The notes under the pieces are model-generated. The model worked only from the letters and a program-made list of their open reading frames with translations. It was not told where the DNA came from and made no database searches. The position numbers and the translations under genes are program-made. A stretch of DNA of 64,000 nucleotides. Source: JAAYCI01 sp964370045 (GTDB lineage: Bacteria > Bacillota > Clostridia > Oscillospirales > Ruminococcaceae). Positions 1-8,097 of the stretch are shown one piece after another. Location of the stretch: assembly GCA_964370045.1 (NCBI GenBank), contig CAYJGZ010000001.1:278797-342796 (forward strand), given 5' to 3'. The stretch's first letter is position 1; each line of letters begins with the position of its first letter.

Positions 1-18
1 TAATTGTATATTGCGAGC

Positions 19-65
19 AAAAACAAAAAACCTCCGATATAATACGCAAGGTATTTTATCGGAGG
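19..65 (-). terminator. Rho-independent terminator after rplA
   Basis: Positions 31-45 and 51-65 form a 15-bp stem with one mismatch around a 5-nt loop (GCAAG). On the minus strand the stem is followed by a T-rich tract (complement of 19-30). It lies just beyond the rplA stop, so the L11-L1 transcript probably ends here. No matching T tract exists on the plus strand. Confidence 0.85.
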
Positions 66-87
66 TAATATACTTTTTGTGGTAAAA

Positions 88-792
88 TTAAGCCTGCTGT
101 GCGGTGTACCTTGCACCCGAAATGCGAACGCCGGGGCCCATGGTGGAAGCCGTAGTAATGCTACGGATGTACTGACCCTTTGCGGCGGCCGGCTTTGCCT
201 TAACAATAGCGTCCATGACGGTGTTGAGGTTGACGTTTAGCTTCTCCACACCAAAGCTTGCCTTGCCGATGGGCACATGGATGATGTTGGATTTGTCAAG
301 GCGGTACTCGATTTTACCTGCCTTTGCCTCGGTGACAGCCTTGCCCACATCGGGGGTAACTGTGCCTGCCTTGGGGTTGGGCATAAGACCACGGGGGCCG
401 AGAACCTTACCCAGACGTCCCACAAGACCCATCATGTCGGGAGTGGTGACAAGCACGTCAAAATCCACAAAGCCTTCGTTTTGAATCTTTGCAACGAGGT
501 CGGCCTCGCCTACCATCATTGCGCCTGCCTCCTCGGCGGCCTTTGCGGCATCACCCTTTGCAATGGCGATGACACGAACGTTTTTGCCTGTGCCGTGTGG
601 CAGAACAACTGCGCCGCGAACCTGCTGGTCTGCATGGCGGCTGTCTACGCCCAAACGCACGTGAAGCTCCACTGTCTCATCGAACTTTGCCTTTGCTGTT
701 TTGCAAACAATCTCCAGCGCCTGCTCGCTATCGTACAGCTTTGCCTTTTCAATCTCTTTGAGAGAATCGGTGTACTTTTTTCCGAATTTCAT
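88..792 (-). CDS. rplA: 50S ribosomal protein L1
   Basis: L1 forms the stalk on the exit-site side of the large ribosomal subunit; in many bacteria it also represses its own L11-L1 operon. The 234-residue length is normal, and the L1 signatures are clear: the central GLVGRLGKVLGPRGLMPNPK segment (about residues 123-142) followed by GTVTPDVGKAV. The start shares one base with the rplK stop (TAATG), so the two genes are translationally coupled. A terminator follows directly, so L10 and L7/L12 are not on this transcript. Identification is certain at family level. Confidence 0.98.
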   Translation of the reverse strand: MKFGKKYTDSLKEIEKAKLYDSEQALEIVCKTAKAKFDETVELHVRLGVDSRHADQQVRGAVVLPHGTGKNVRVIAIAKGDAAKAAEEAGAMMVGEADLVAKIQNEGFVDFDVLVTTPDMMGLVGRLGKVLGPRGLMPNPKAGTVTPDVGKAVTEAKAGKIEYRLDKSNIIHVPIGKASFGVEKLNVNLNTVMDAIVKAKPAAAKGQYIRSITTASTMGPGVRISGARYTAQQA

Positions 793-1226
793 TATTCTGC
801 GCCTCCTTCTACCACGATGCCCATGCTGCGGCAGGTGCCCGCTATCATGGAAGTTGCAGACTCAAGGTCGGCCGCATTGAGGTCGGCCATCTTTGTCTTG
901 GCAATCTCCTGCACCTGCTCCTGTGTGAGCGTGGCAACCTTATCACGGTTGGGCACGCCGCTTGCCTTATCAATGCCTGCGGCTTTTTTGATGAGGGTGG
1001 AGGCGGGGGGAGTTTTGGTGATAAAGGAGAAAGAGCGGTCGGCATAAACGGTGATAACCACCGGAATGAGGTAGCCGATGTCCTTTTGGGTGCGCTCGTT
1101 GAACTCCTTTGTGAAGGACATAATGTTTACGCCGTGCTGACCCAGTGCAGGGCCTACGGGCGGTGCAGGTGTTGCTTTACCTGCCGGAATTTGGAGCTTG
1201 ATGTAGCCCACTACTTTTTGTGCCAT
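792..1226 (-). CDS. rplK: 50S ribosomal protein L11
   Basis: L11 binds 23S rRNA at the GTPase-associated centre and is needed for factor-dependent GTP hydrolysis. The 144-residue protein carries the typical N-terminal segment (KLQIPAGKATPAPPVGPALG, about residues 12-31) and the C-terminal rRNA-binding domain. It lies between nusG and rplA in the standard bacterial order. The 173-nt gap to nusG contains no recognisable gene. Start supported by a purine-rich stretch (GAAAGGAAG) a few bases upstream. Confidence 0.98.
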   Translation of the reverse strand: MAQKVVGYIKLQIPAGKATPAPPVGPALGQHGVNIMSFTKEFNERTQKDIGYLIPVVITVYADRSFSFITKTPPASTLIKKAAGIDKASGVPNRDKVATLTQEQVQEIAKTKMADLNAADLESATSMIAGTCRSMGIVVEGGAE

Positions 1227-1399
1227 GGTGATTTACTTCCTTTCGTGGTAGATTGCGGACACCGCTGTGGGTATCCTCCCACGGATGAGCGGCTGCCCAT
1301 CCATAAATATTTGCAAGCTATGCAAAAATTGCAGAGCGTACAAGCGGATAATTTTCGAGGATAAAATTCCTCTTTCAAAAATGAAGCTGTACCCAAAAA

Positions 1400-1915
1400 C
1401 TAAATCGGCTTTACCTGCGCAAGCTCCAGCTCTGCAGGTGTTTCCCTGCCGAACATGGATACCTTGACATCCACCTTGCCTGCGGACTTGTCGATGCGCT
1501 CCACAATGCCGATGAAGCCCTCCAAAGGACCTGTGAGCACCTCGACGGAATCGCCCACGGCATAGTCCACCACTGCTGTTTGCTCACCCACACCGAGCTT
1601 GCTCACTTCTTCCTCGCTAAGGGGGATGGGCTTTGAGCTGGGGCCTACAAAGCCCGTTACGCCACGGGTGTTGCGGACAATGTACCATGTGTCGTCCGTC
1701 ATGACCATTTTTACAAGCACATAGCCTGGGAACAGCTTGCGCTCGACCATGCGCTCTTTGCCGTCTTTTATGTCCGGAACAATCTCTATGGGCACCTTTA
1801 TGTCGTGGATAGAGTCCTGCAACCTACGGTTTTCAACCATAGTGCGCAGGTTTTGCGCAACCTTATTCTCGTAACCCGAGTAGGTGTGCACTACGTACCA
1901 ATACGCTTGCTCCAT
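1400..1915 (-). CDS. nusG: Transcription termination/antitermination factor NusG
   Basis: NusG rides on RNA polymerase, modulates pausing and Rho termination, and links transcription to translation. The 171-residue protein has the NGN domain (AYWYVVHTYSGYENKVAQNL near the N-terminus, LFPGYVLVKM about residues 61-70) and a C-terminal KOW domain (VGDSVEVLTGPLEGFIGIVE, about 119-138). It sits in the canonical position between secE and rplK. Length and domain order match ordinary bacterial NusG, not a specialised paralogue. Confidence 0.98.
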   Translation of the reverse strand: MEQAYWYVVHTYSGYENKVAQNLRTMVENRRLQDSIHDIKVPIEIVPDIKDGKERMVERKLFPGYVLVKMVMTDDTWYIVRNTRGVTGFVGPSSKPIPLSEEEVSKLGVGEQTAVVDYAVGDSVEVLTGPLEGFIGIVERIDKSAGKVDVKVSMFGRETPAELELAQVKPI

Positions 1916-1945
1916 GTTGCCTCCTGTGTGTGTGCAAAGTAGGCG

Positions 1946-2194
1946 CTACGCTGCCGGCGCGCCCAGCTCAACGACCAGTCTCATAAGCCATCCGAACAAC
2001 ATGTCCATAGCAAAAATGAACAGCGCACAAACGACCACAAACACAGCGACAACAATGAGGTTGTTGAGCACCTGCTTGCGTGTGGGCCAAACTACCTTTT
2101 TCATTTCGCCACGGGTGTCCTTGAAAAAGCGGACGATGCCCGAGCCGATACGCTTAAAGATATTTGGCTTTTTCTTTGTTGTGTTTTCAGCCAT
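1946..2194 (-). CDS. secE: Preprotein translocase subunit SecE
   Basis: SecE clamps SecY in the protein-conducting channel. The 82-residue protein is the short one-helix form typical of Gram-positives: a charged N-terminus, the conserved amphipathic stretch ending KKVVWPTRKQ (about residues 30-39), then one membrane helix (LIVVAVFVVVCALFIFAMDM). I start at the ATG encoding MAENTTKKK; the in-frame upstream extension is not SecE-like. The gene is followed by nusG after 30 nt. Confidence 0.95.
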   Translation of the reverse strand: MAENTTKKKPNIFKRIGSGIVRFFKDTRGEMKKVVWPTRKQVLNNLIVVAVFVVVCALFIFAMDMLFGWLMRLVVELGAPAA

Positions 2195-2356
2195 AATATA
2201 ATACTCCGTATTCTGAAAAGTGTGTGACGTGCGGCAAAATAAATGCCACATGTGCACGGAAGGGGAGTGATTTTGCGAATAAGAACGGCACCTGACTATG
2301 ATAATAGGATGACGCATTGTGCAAAATACTCGTAGCGAAACGGAAAGGACAAAATG

Positions 2357-2506
2357 TTATTTTGTCTCCTTGTGAGCGGTGTGCTTTTTGCAGAAACGGC
2401 AGTACTTGTTGCGCTCTAAGCGGTCCGGGGTGGTTTTCTTGTTCTTGGTGGTGTCGTAGTTGCGCTGTTTGCATTCTGTGCATGCAAGGGTGATTTTTAC
2501 TGTCAT
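2357..2506 (-). CDS. rpmG: 50S ribosomal protein L33 (zinc-binding form)
   Basis: A 49-residue L33 begins MTVKITLACTECKQRNY. Two CxxC pairs (C9/C12 and C36/C39) make a zinc ribbon, so this is the C+ form. The start is fixed by GGAGGAAC seven to ten bases upstream; the longer in-frame extension has no L33 similarity. It is the first gene after the promoter at 2653-2681, so rpmG-secE-nusG-rplK-rplA can be one transcript. Confidence 0.95.
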   Translation of the reverse strand: MTVKITLACTECKQRNYDTTKNKKTTPDRLERNKYCRFCKKHTAHKETK

Positions 2507-2652
2507 AATAGTGTTCCTCCATTGCTTTGGGTGTGCTGTGTAAAAAAAGCCACACGGCGACACCTTAGGTGTACGACCTCCCTCTTTCCGGTGGGGCGTA
2601 GCGCATGAAAAAACTATGCACAAAAAAACAAGCCTTCCGGCGAGGTGATAAT

Positions 2653-2681
2653 ATATTAGCATGAGATTGGTAAAACGTCAA
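2653..2681 (-). promoter_or_regulatory. Sigma-A-type promoter for rpmG-secE-nusG-rplK-rplA
   Basis: On the minus strand TTGACG (complement of 2676-2681) and TAATAT (complement of 2653-2658) are separated by exactly 17 bp. It faces rpmG, about 150 bp downstream. The 2507-2854 stretch otherwise holds only this promoter and the hairpin at 2769-2797. Confidence 0.75.
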
Positions 2682-2768
2682 GGGGTTGCAGGAGGATTTT
2701 GGTAATTGGTTTGGCAAATTGCAGATGGGGGCAAAAGCGGTGGTTTGGGTTTTTGGGTATGAACAATG

Positions 2769-2797
2769 CCGACATCACTTAAAAAGCGATGTCGGCA
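2769..2797 (-). terminator. Inverted repeat, possible terminator of the secreted-protein gene
   Basis: GCCGACATC and GATGTCGGC form a perfect 9-bp stem about 60 bp beyond the stop of the minus-strand gene at 2855-3973. There is no good T tract on either side, so terminator function is only plausible. Confidence 0.4.
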
Positions 2798-2854
2798 GGA
2801 TGGTGTGAGATGGGTGGCGCAAACGCAAAACAGATAGAATGGGTGCAAGTGTGA

Positions 2855-3973
2855 CTAAATATTAGTCTGCGGAGATGTAGTAGTGGTGGTGCTGTTGTAA
2901 GCATTCCTTTCCATGTAAAAGAGGAAGGGGGATAGGCTGCTGCTGCCGGGAGAGAAGGTTATGCTATATGAAGGGTTCGATCCAGAGATCTGTCCAGGAT
3001 TCAAGGAAATTGCAGTGGGAATTATATCGACAGTTCCGTCTGGAAGAAAATGGAAAGCAGTCACACGGTCAGTTGGGGTGATGTTTTGTGTTCCTATTTG
3101 AAAGTAGGTGTTTGAAAGCGGCGCAACCTCGTTGCCGCTTGCGTTCACAAACTTAATGTCATACGCACCCACAATTTGTCCCGTAGCACCACGTTGCACG
3201 GCGGCAGTGTTGTACGCATTAAGCTCCTCTGCTGTAAGCGCACGAAGCACCAAGGTAGCTCCGGGGGGGGCGTTCACTACCGTGATATCCGACGCAACTA
3301 TCTGCGGGGAGGATGGGTTGCCGCCGGGGGTGGGAGTGGGGGTAGAAGTGGAAGTGGAGGTAGAGGTAGAGGTAGAGGTAGAGGTAGAGGTAGAGGTAGA
3401 GGTAGAGGTAGATGTGGATGTGGATGACGAAGAGGTACCTGCCTGCTTTACAAGCACATAAAAGCCGTCCTCAAAAACGCCTCCGGGCAACACTTGGTTT
3501 AGAGAGTGGGAGAAAGTGAAATATCCGTCGTAGGTGTCTATAGCTGTAACGGTAGTGGCAGTGGCGCTATTTCCTTGGTTCAGCGACAAGACAGCAACGG
3601 TGTCGGTATTTTTTAGACCGGATAGGGACACGCTGATTTCGTAGGGGTCTACACCGGCATCGTTTCCGGAAACACCTGCCGAAAAAAAGCCGATGGCTGT
3701 GTAGCCTTCATGTATTAAAGAATCCTGTGGGTTTTGCGCCAGAACTGCCTTTAGCGCATCCGATGCGCTTGTTTGTGCATCAACGGATTTGATTGCGGTT
3801 ATGCCCTCGGGCAAGCCATTAACAGTGATGCTATCCGTTGAGAGAGCGCCTAATGTTTCGGCTGAAGCGGAAGTGGAGGCCATGGGCAGGAGGAGTGCTG
3901 CAAAAAGTGCCACACCGAGCAGCGTGCAGAGCAGTGCGGAAAATAAATAGGTAAGTTTCTTTTTCCCAGTCAT
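2855..3973 (-). CDS. Secreted protein with Ser/Thr-repeat linker, unknown function
   Basis: A 372-residue protein of no family I recognise. It opens with a lysine-rich N-terminus, a long hydrophobic segment (about residues 9-31) and an alanine/serine-rich cleavage region ending ASAE, a typical Sec signal peptide. Two mature parts (about 40-178 and 222-372) are joined by a Ser-Thr dipeptide run and a PTPTP stretch. The linker is encoded by a hexanucleotide repeat, so its length can change without a frameshift. There is no LPXTG motif and no C-terminal membrane anchor. Probably released or held non-covalently at the surface. Confidence 0.7.
   Translation of the reverse strand: MTGKKKLTYLFSALLCTLLGVALFAALLLPMASTSASAETLGALSTDSITVNGLPEGITAIKSVDAQTSASDALKAVLAQNPQDSLIHEGYTAIGFFSAGVSGNDAGVDPYEISVSLSGLKNTDTVAVLSLNQGNSATATTVTAIDTYDGYFTFSHSLNQVLPGGVFEDGFYVLVKQAGTSSSSTSTSTSTSTSTSTSTSTSTSTSTSTSTPTPTPGGNPSSPQIVASDITVVNAPPGATLVLRALTAEELNAYNTAAVQRGATGQIVGAYDIKFVNASGNEVAPLSNTYFQIGTQNITPTDRVTAFHFLPDGTVDIIPTAISLNPGQISGSNPSYSITFSPGSSSLSPFLFYMERNAYNSTTTTTSPQTNI
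3357..3410. repeat. Nine perfect tandem copies of GAGGTA
   Basis: Positions 3357-3410 are nine exact 6-bp units, with degenerate units on both sides (about 3341-3356 and 3411-3428). On the coding (minus) strand they encode the Ser-Thr dipeptide linker of the secreted protein. A 6-bp unit keeps the frame when copies are gained or lost. Confidence 0.95.
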
Positions 3974-4060
3974 GTGGAGACAACCCCTTTTTTGTGTAAC
4001 TTGATATGTTCAAGGACATAAAGCTTAGGATGAAAAGCATATAAAATAGTACATATGGGT

Positions 4061-4089
4061 AATATATCATACTTTTGCCTTGGTCGCAA
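4061..4089 (-). promoter_or_regulatory. Promoter of the secreted-protein gene
   Basis: On the minus strand TTGCGA (complement of 4084-4089) and TATATT (complement of 4061-4066) are 17 bp apart, about 90 bp upstream of the gene ending at 3973. Confidence 0.55.
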
Positions 4090-4118
4090 GGTATTTTGTG
4101 TCCCTGCGGGAAGAGTGT

Positions 4119-4147
4119 TTGCTGAAAATATAAAAGTGTAGTATACT
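4119..4147 (+). promoter_or_regulatory. Promoter of the small membrane-anchored protein gene
   Basis: TTGCTG (4119-4124) and TATACT (4142-4147) are 17 bp apart and point at the gene starting near 4198. It is back to back with the minus-strand promoter at 4061-4089. Confidence 0.6.
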
Positions 4148-4197
4148 ATGAAAGAATTTGAACGGATGTGAAAGTGAAAAGAGGGAGGGGAATGCCT

Positions 4198-4692
4198 GTG
4201 ACGATGCGCAGAAAGTCGCTATTGAAAGTGCTGATTGGGATTGTGCTGGTGGTTGTGGCGGCGTTTGTCACCACCGCTATTCACGATGGCATTGCGATGC
4301 AAAACCCTGAAAATTCGCTGCCCACAATGAGCGTGCTGTACGGAGATGAGACGGAAGAGATGGAGCGGCTTCCTGAGTATAACGTGCGTAGGGATAGCTT
4401 TAGGTGGAAATTTATGTTTGGGACTGCTGAATGGGTGAGCAGAGACCTTGAGGTGTGGCGAGAGGTGCAACCCGGGTGGGTTCAGCCGGAGGCGGAGCTT
4501 GCGCTACAGTTTAGCTTTAACCCCGAGAGTGTGAGCGTCGAAATGGCTGGGTACGACGGTGTGTTTTACCCGCAGACACAGCCAATGATTGCGCCGGACG
4601 TGCCGGGCGAGTATACATATAAGGTGACGGCCAGCTGGGGTGAAGAGCGGGATGTGGTGTACTACTTTCGCATAAGAATACCCGAGTGGTAG
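4198..4692 (+). CDS. Small membrane-anchored extracytoplasmic protein, unknown function
   Basis: About 164 residues with no recognised family. A basic N-terminus (MRRK) is followed by one strongly hydrophobic helix (LLKVLIGIVLVVVAAFVTTA), which could be a signal anchor. The rest is acidic and tryptophan-rich with the look of a beta-sandwich (PGEYTYKVTASWGE near the C-terminus, as in Ig-like or cadherin-like folds). I start at GTG 4198 because AGGGAGGGG at 4182-4190 lies seven bases upstream; GTG 4168 and ATG 4192 fit that site badly. It has its own promoter. The fold assignment is inference. Confidence 0.6.
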   Translation: MTMRRKSLLKVLIGIVLVVVAAFVTTAIHDGIAMQNPENSLPTMSVLYGDETEEMERLPEYNVRRDSFRWKFMFGTAEWVSRDLEVWREVQPGWVQPEAELALQFSFNPESVSVEMAGYDGVFYPQTQPMIAPDVPGEYTYKVTASWGEERDVVYYFRIRIPEW

Positions 4693-4770
4693 AGCGTATG
4701 ACGAGTGGCAGTGTTCGTTTATTAGAGGTGGGCATGTGCTGTGACAGCGCTGTCTAAAAGGAGAAAGTAT

Positions 4771-5880
4771 ATGCAGTTCAATATGGTAGCGCCGTGCTAT
4801 TTCGGCCTTGAAAAAGCGGCGGCGTTTGACCTTAGAATGGTGGGGGCGCAGGATATTGCCATCACTGACGGGCGGATAAATTTTGTGGGGGATGCAAAGG
4901 TGCTTGCGGGTGCGAACCTGTGGAGCAGGTGCACCGAGCGCATAATGATACGGCTTGCGCAGTTTGATGCGGCGGACTTTGATGCGCTTTTTGACGGGGT
5001 TTTTGCCATAGACTGGGAAAACTACATACCGAAAAACGGCAAGTTCCCCGTGAAAGGCTCCAGCCTTTCCAGTACGCTAAGCAGTGTGCCTGCGTGCCAG
5101 CGCATTGTGAAAAAGGCCATAGTGGAGCGTATGCGCAAGGGACACAAGGTGCAGTTTTTGCCCGAACGTGGGGAGGAATACCGTGTGAGGGTGTCCATTC
5201 GCAAGGATGTGGCGGAGGTGTTTTTGGATACATCGGGTGACGGACTGCACAAGCGAGGGTACAGGCGCACGGCGGGTGTGGCACCGCTAAAGGAAACGTT
5301 GGCGGCGGCTATGGCGGATTTTGCGAGGGTGCGTGCGGACAGCATGGTGCAGGACCCATTTTGCGGGAGCGGCACACTTATAATAGAAGCGGCACTGAAA
5401 GCAAAGAACATAGCGCCGGGAATGCTGAGAAGCTTTGCGGCGGAGCATTATGAGTTTTTGCCAAAGGGGATTTTTGAGCAGGAGCGCAGGGCGGCAAGAG
5501 AAAAGCAACGAGAAGATGCAAAATTTGAGGGGATAGGCTACGACATAGCCCCCGAGATGGTGGCACTGGCCACACACAATGCGAAAAAGGCGGGCGTGGA
5601 GAAGATGTGCCGCTTTGAGGCGGGGGATGTGGCGGACTTTAAGGCGGATGCAAACGCCACGGTGCTCGCAAACCCACCGTATGGTGAGCGTCTTTTGGAT
5701 TTGAAGCAGGCGGCGGCGATTGTGTCGGCGTTTGGGCGCAGCTGTGCGAAAAATAAGCCTGCCCAGGTGCATGTGGTGTCGGGAGATGCCGAATTCGAGG
5801 CGCACTTTGGGCGCAAGGCGGACAAGCGACGCAAGGTGTACAACGGGATGCTACCCTGCCAGGTGTATATGTATAAGTAA
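4771..5880 (+). CDS. THUMP-domain class I RNA methyltransferase (YpsC/RlmL-like)
   Basis: A 369-residue SAM-dependent methyltransferase of the YpsC / RlmL N-terminal-half family, which modifies guanosine (N2) in RNA. The N-terminal half has the ferredoxin-like plus THUMP arrangement (VAPCYFGLEKAAAFDLR near the start). The C-terminal Rossmann domain shows the SAM loop DPFCGSGT and the catalytic motif NPPYGER. Start chosen at ATG 4771, with AAAAGGAG seven bases upstream. The exact target base is not deducible. It stands alone, 313 bp before the RodA-like gene. Confidence 0.88.
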   Translation: MQFNMVAPCYFGLEKAAAFDLRMVGAQDIAITDGRINFVGDAKVLAGANLWSRCTERIMIRLAQFDAADFDALFDGVFAIDWENYIPKNGKFPVKGSSLSSTLSSVPACQRIVKKAIVERMRKGHKVQFLPERGEEYRVRVSIRKDVAEVFLDTSGDGLHKRGYRRTAGVAPLKETLAAAMADFARVRADSMVQDPFCGSGTLIIEAALKAKNIAPGMLRSFAAEHYEFLPKGIFEQERRAAREKQREDAKFEGIGYDIAPEMVALATHNAKKAGVEKMCRFEAGDVADFKADANATVLANPPYGERLLDLKQAAAIVSAFGRSCAKNKPAQVHVVSGDAEFEAHFGRKADKRRKVYNGMLPCQVYMYK

Positions 5881-6193
5881 CTTCTCGCAGTGCGGCGGGG
5901 GTGTGAGATGGACGGTACAGATGAATGTGCAGTGCAAGATATAGCTGTTGGCCTTGGCCGATGGCTATTTTTGTGAGCGCCAGGTGAGGCTTTTGTGAAA
6001 GGCGTATATATGCGTGCAATGTATAGAGAAAAATTAAAATTTGTGATACAATGGCGATGTATGGAAAGATGCTCTTGAGGTGTGCGGTATATTTTGTGGC
6101 GGTACACCCATGGGGGTGTACCGCCACAGTGCTTATGGCAAAAATGAGCATTGAATGAGCAAGTACTACGAATACTGTGTAGCGTGATGGGAG
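5881..6193. other. Intergenic region with a long perfect hairpin
   Basis: No gene is visible in these 313 bases. The main structure is a perfect 15-bp inverted repeat (6095-6109 with 6114-6128) closed by a 4-nt loop. It has no T tract on either strand, so it does not look like an ordinary terminator. A TACAAT -10-like hexamer occurs near 6046-6051 without a convincing -35 element. Confidence 0.5.
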
Positions 6194-6199
6194 ATGAAT

Positions 6200-7381
6200 T
6201 TGGGAGAAAAAGTAAAGCGATACGCTAAAACGACCGATTTTTCCTACTTTGCGATATGTGTTTGCCTGTCGATTGTGTCTGTGCTGACGTTGATTTCGGT
6301 AGGGCGCTATGCACAGCTGCAGCTTTTGGGGTCGCTGGGCGATATGCGGCCTGCCATGACGCAGATATTGGCGGCGGGGTGCGGAGTGGTGGCTATGGTA
6401 TTTGTATCGCTGATGGATTATCGGCGGCTGGCGAGGTGTAAAGCACTGCACATTGTTTGCTGGGCGCTTGTGCTTTTGACTTTTGTGCCATTTATAGGAT
6501 ATGCACCACCCGGGACGGGCAGCCAAAGCTGGATTGCGATGCCGCTTGGGATGAGCTTTCAGCCGACCGAAATAGCAAAGATAAGCTTTATGCTGAGCTT
6601 TGCGGCGCATCTTGCGCAGGTGAGGGACAGCCTGAACAAGCCGAGGACAATTTTGCCTGTGCTGTGCCATTTGGCGATACCTGTGGTGCTGGTACAGCTA
6701 CAGGGTGACGACGGCACTGCGCTGGTATTTGCGGTGAGTGGCGCTGTGATGCTGGTGGCGGCGGGGCTTAACCGATGGGTGGTGGCGAGCATTGCGGCCG
6801 CAGGGATTGTGGCGGCGCCTTTTGTGTGGCAGTATGGCTTGTCTGAATATCAAAAGGAGCGTATACTTGGGCTGATTGAGCCGTCGAAGTATGCGGATGG
6901 GATAATGTACCAGCAGCTACAGGGAGCTGCTGCTATGCAAAACGGCGGAATTTTCGGCACGGGCCTGTTTTCCGAGGAACACACGTATGTTCCTCGTGCG
7001 GAAAACGACTTTATATTCAGCTACTTTGCGGAAAGCTGTGGGCTTGTGGGTGGGGTTTTGCTGATTGCGTTGCTGGTGTTTTTGGCGATAAAAATACTGC
7101 GCACTGCAATGCAGGCGTGTGAGGACATGGGTAGCTTTTTGTGTGTGGGAGTGTTTGCCGCAATGATGTTTCAAACTGTGGTGAACCTTGGGATGAACCT
7201 CGTTTTGCTACCTGTGATGGGCGTGACACTGCCGTTTGTGTCGGCGGGAGGGACATCCTCGCTGATGCTGTACATGAGCATGGGGCTTGTGGTGGCGGTG
7301 AACAGGCGCAGAAAGCTAAACTGTTTGGCAGAAAACCCGGCTGAGACGGCTAAGGGAAAATGGAGAGAATTTTTCTTGTGA
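6200..7381 (+). CDS. rodA: SEDS-family peptidoglycan polymerase, RodA/FtsW type
   Basis: SEDS proteins polymerise lipid II into glycan strands, working with a class B penicillin-binding protein. The protein is about 393 residues with roughly ten membrane helices. Family motifs are intact: FQPTEIAK (about 117-124), VPRAENDFIFSYFAE (about 266-280) and FVSAGGTSS near the C-terminus. I start at TTG 6200, six bases after GGGAG; ATG 6194 abuts that site. No penicillin-binding protein gene is adjacent, so RodA, FtsW and SpoVE roles cannot be separated with certainty; RodA is the best fit. Confidence 0.85.
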   Translation: MGEKVKRYAKTTDFSYFAICVCLSIVSVLTLISVGRYAQLQLLGSLGDMRPAMTQILAAGCGVVAMVFVSLMDYRRLARCKALHIVCWALVLLTFVPFIGYAPPGTGSQSWIAMPLGMSFQPTEIAKISFMLSFAAHLAQVRDSLNKPRTILPVLCHLAIPVVLVQLQGDDGTALVFAVSGAVMLVAAGLNRWVVASIAAAGIVAAPFVWQYGLSEYQKERILGLIEPSKYADGIMYQQLQGAAAMQNGGIFGTGLFSEEHTYVPRAENDFIFSYFAESCGLVGGVLLIALLVFLAIKILRTAMQACEDMGSFLCVGVFAAMMFQTVVNLGMNLVLLPVMGVTLPFVSAGGTSSLMLYMSMGLVVAVNRRRKLNCLAENPAETAKGKWREFFL

Positions 7382-7455
7382 TGAGCGGTAAAGGCACAAT
7401 GTGATGCCTGCCGATGTGTGCGACTGCGAGCAGAAAATGAAAGGGGCATGGAGAT

Positions 7456-7935
7456 TTGCGAGGGGAAAGCAACGAGAAAAAAAGTACGTACATATTGCTG
7501 TGGGTGTTGTCGCTTGTGTGTGCGGCGGGGATTATCTTTGCGGTGTGTGCAGGGGCTGCGCATACCGCTGTGAGCGAGGCGAGCCTTTCGGCGGCAAGGG
7601 CGAGTATTGGGCATATTGAGGCTGTGCTACACCTTGCGGAAAAGACTGCAGAGGAAAATGGGTATGGCCAAGCGTCTACTGTGTATGAGAATATGCTGGT
7701 GAGCTACGATGATGATGCGTCGGCGAGCTTGAGTAACCATGAGAGGTATGTGCTACAAACTATGCTGGAAAGTTTTGGTGAACAAAGAGAATTTGACTTT
7801 GCAATCACACGCTATGCGGAGGGTGACGACGATAAAATACAGATATACTATTTTCCTGTAAGAGGACGTACAGACGTGCAAATAGATGAATATTATGTAA
7901 TGCAAGACGGGCAGGTTTCGCGAAAAAATGGATGA
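7456..7935 (+). CDS. Small protein with one N-terminal membrane helix, unknown function
   Basis: 159 residues of no recognised family. The N-terminus carries one hydrophobic helix (about residues 12-34, YILLWVLSLVCAAGIIFAVC), followed by a soluble, acidic, probably extracytoplasmic domain. It begins at TTG 7456, with AAAGGGG nine bases upstream. It lies between the RodA-like gene and spo0A and could be cotranscribed with the former (75 bp apart). The overlapping reading frame at 7401-7619 is rejected. Confidence 0.55.
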   Translation: MRGESNEKKSTYILLWVLSLVCAAGIIFAVCAGAAHTAVSEASLSAARASIGHIEAVLHLAEKTAEENGYGQASTVYENMLVSYDDDASASLSNHERYVLQTMLESFGEQREFDFAITRYAEGDDDKIQIYYFPVRGRTDVQIDEYYVMQDGQVSRKNG

Positions 7936-7962
7936 CGGCAATGTTGGAAAATAGCACAGAAA

Positions 7963-7999
7963 TGTCGCTTAATGTCGAACGGTTTTTGTTGATGTAGAA
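7963..7999 (+). promoter_or_regulatory. Three Spo0A-box-like sites upstream of spo0A
   Basis: TGTCGCT (7963-7969), TGTCGAA (7973-7979, a perfect core box) and TGTAGAA (7993-7999) are spaced 10 and 20 bp apart, so all face the same side of the helix. They lie upstream of and overlap the -35 element at 7989-7994. Autoregulation of spo0A through such boxes is established in Bacillus; here it is inferred from sequence. Confidence 0.6.
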
Positions 8000-8017
8000 C
8001 AAACAATATGGTATACT
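7989..8017 (+). promoter_or_regulatory. spo0A promoter
   Basis: TTGATG (7989-7994) and TATACT (8012-8017) are 17 bp apart, about 80 bp before the spo0A start. It reads as a vegetative sigma-A promoter with Spo0A boxes just upstream. Confidence 0.7.
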
Positions 8018-8097
8018 AAATTATAGAAACATGCGGCATGAAAAGACTCTTTTTATAGAAACAATCCGAACCGACAATAATAATGGAGGAAACTACG

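Noticed and set aside
3341..3428. CRISPR-like array
   Set aside because: The repeat is a 6-bp in-frame tandem repeat without spacers inside a coding sequence. No CRISPR array or cas gene is visible in the window.
6095..6128. Rho-independent terminator of the THUMP methyltransferase gene
   Set aside because: The stem is strong but neither strand has a T tract after it.
7401..7619. Plus-strand frame overlapping the small membrane protein before spo0A
   Set aside because: Cys/Gly-rich composition typical of a shadow frame; the 7456-7935 frame has a membrane helix and plausible start.
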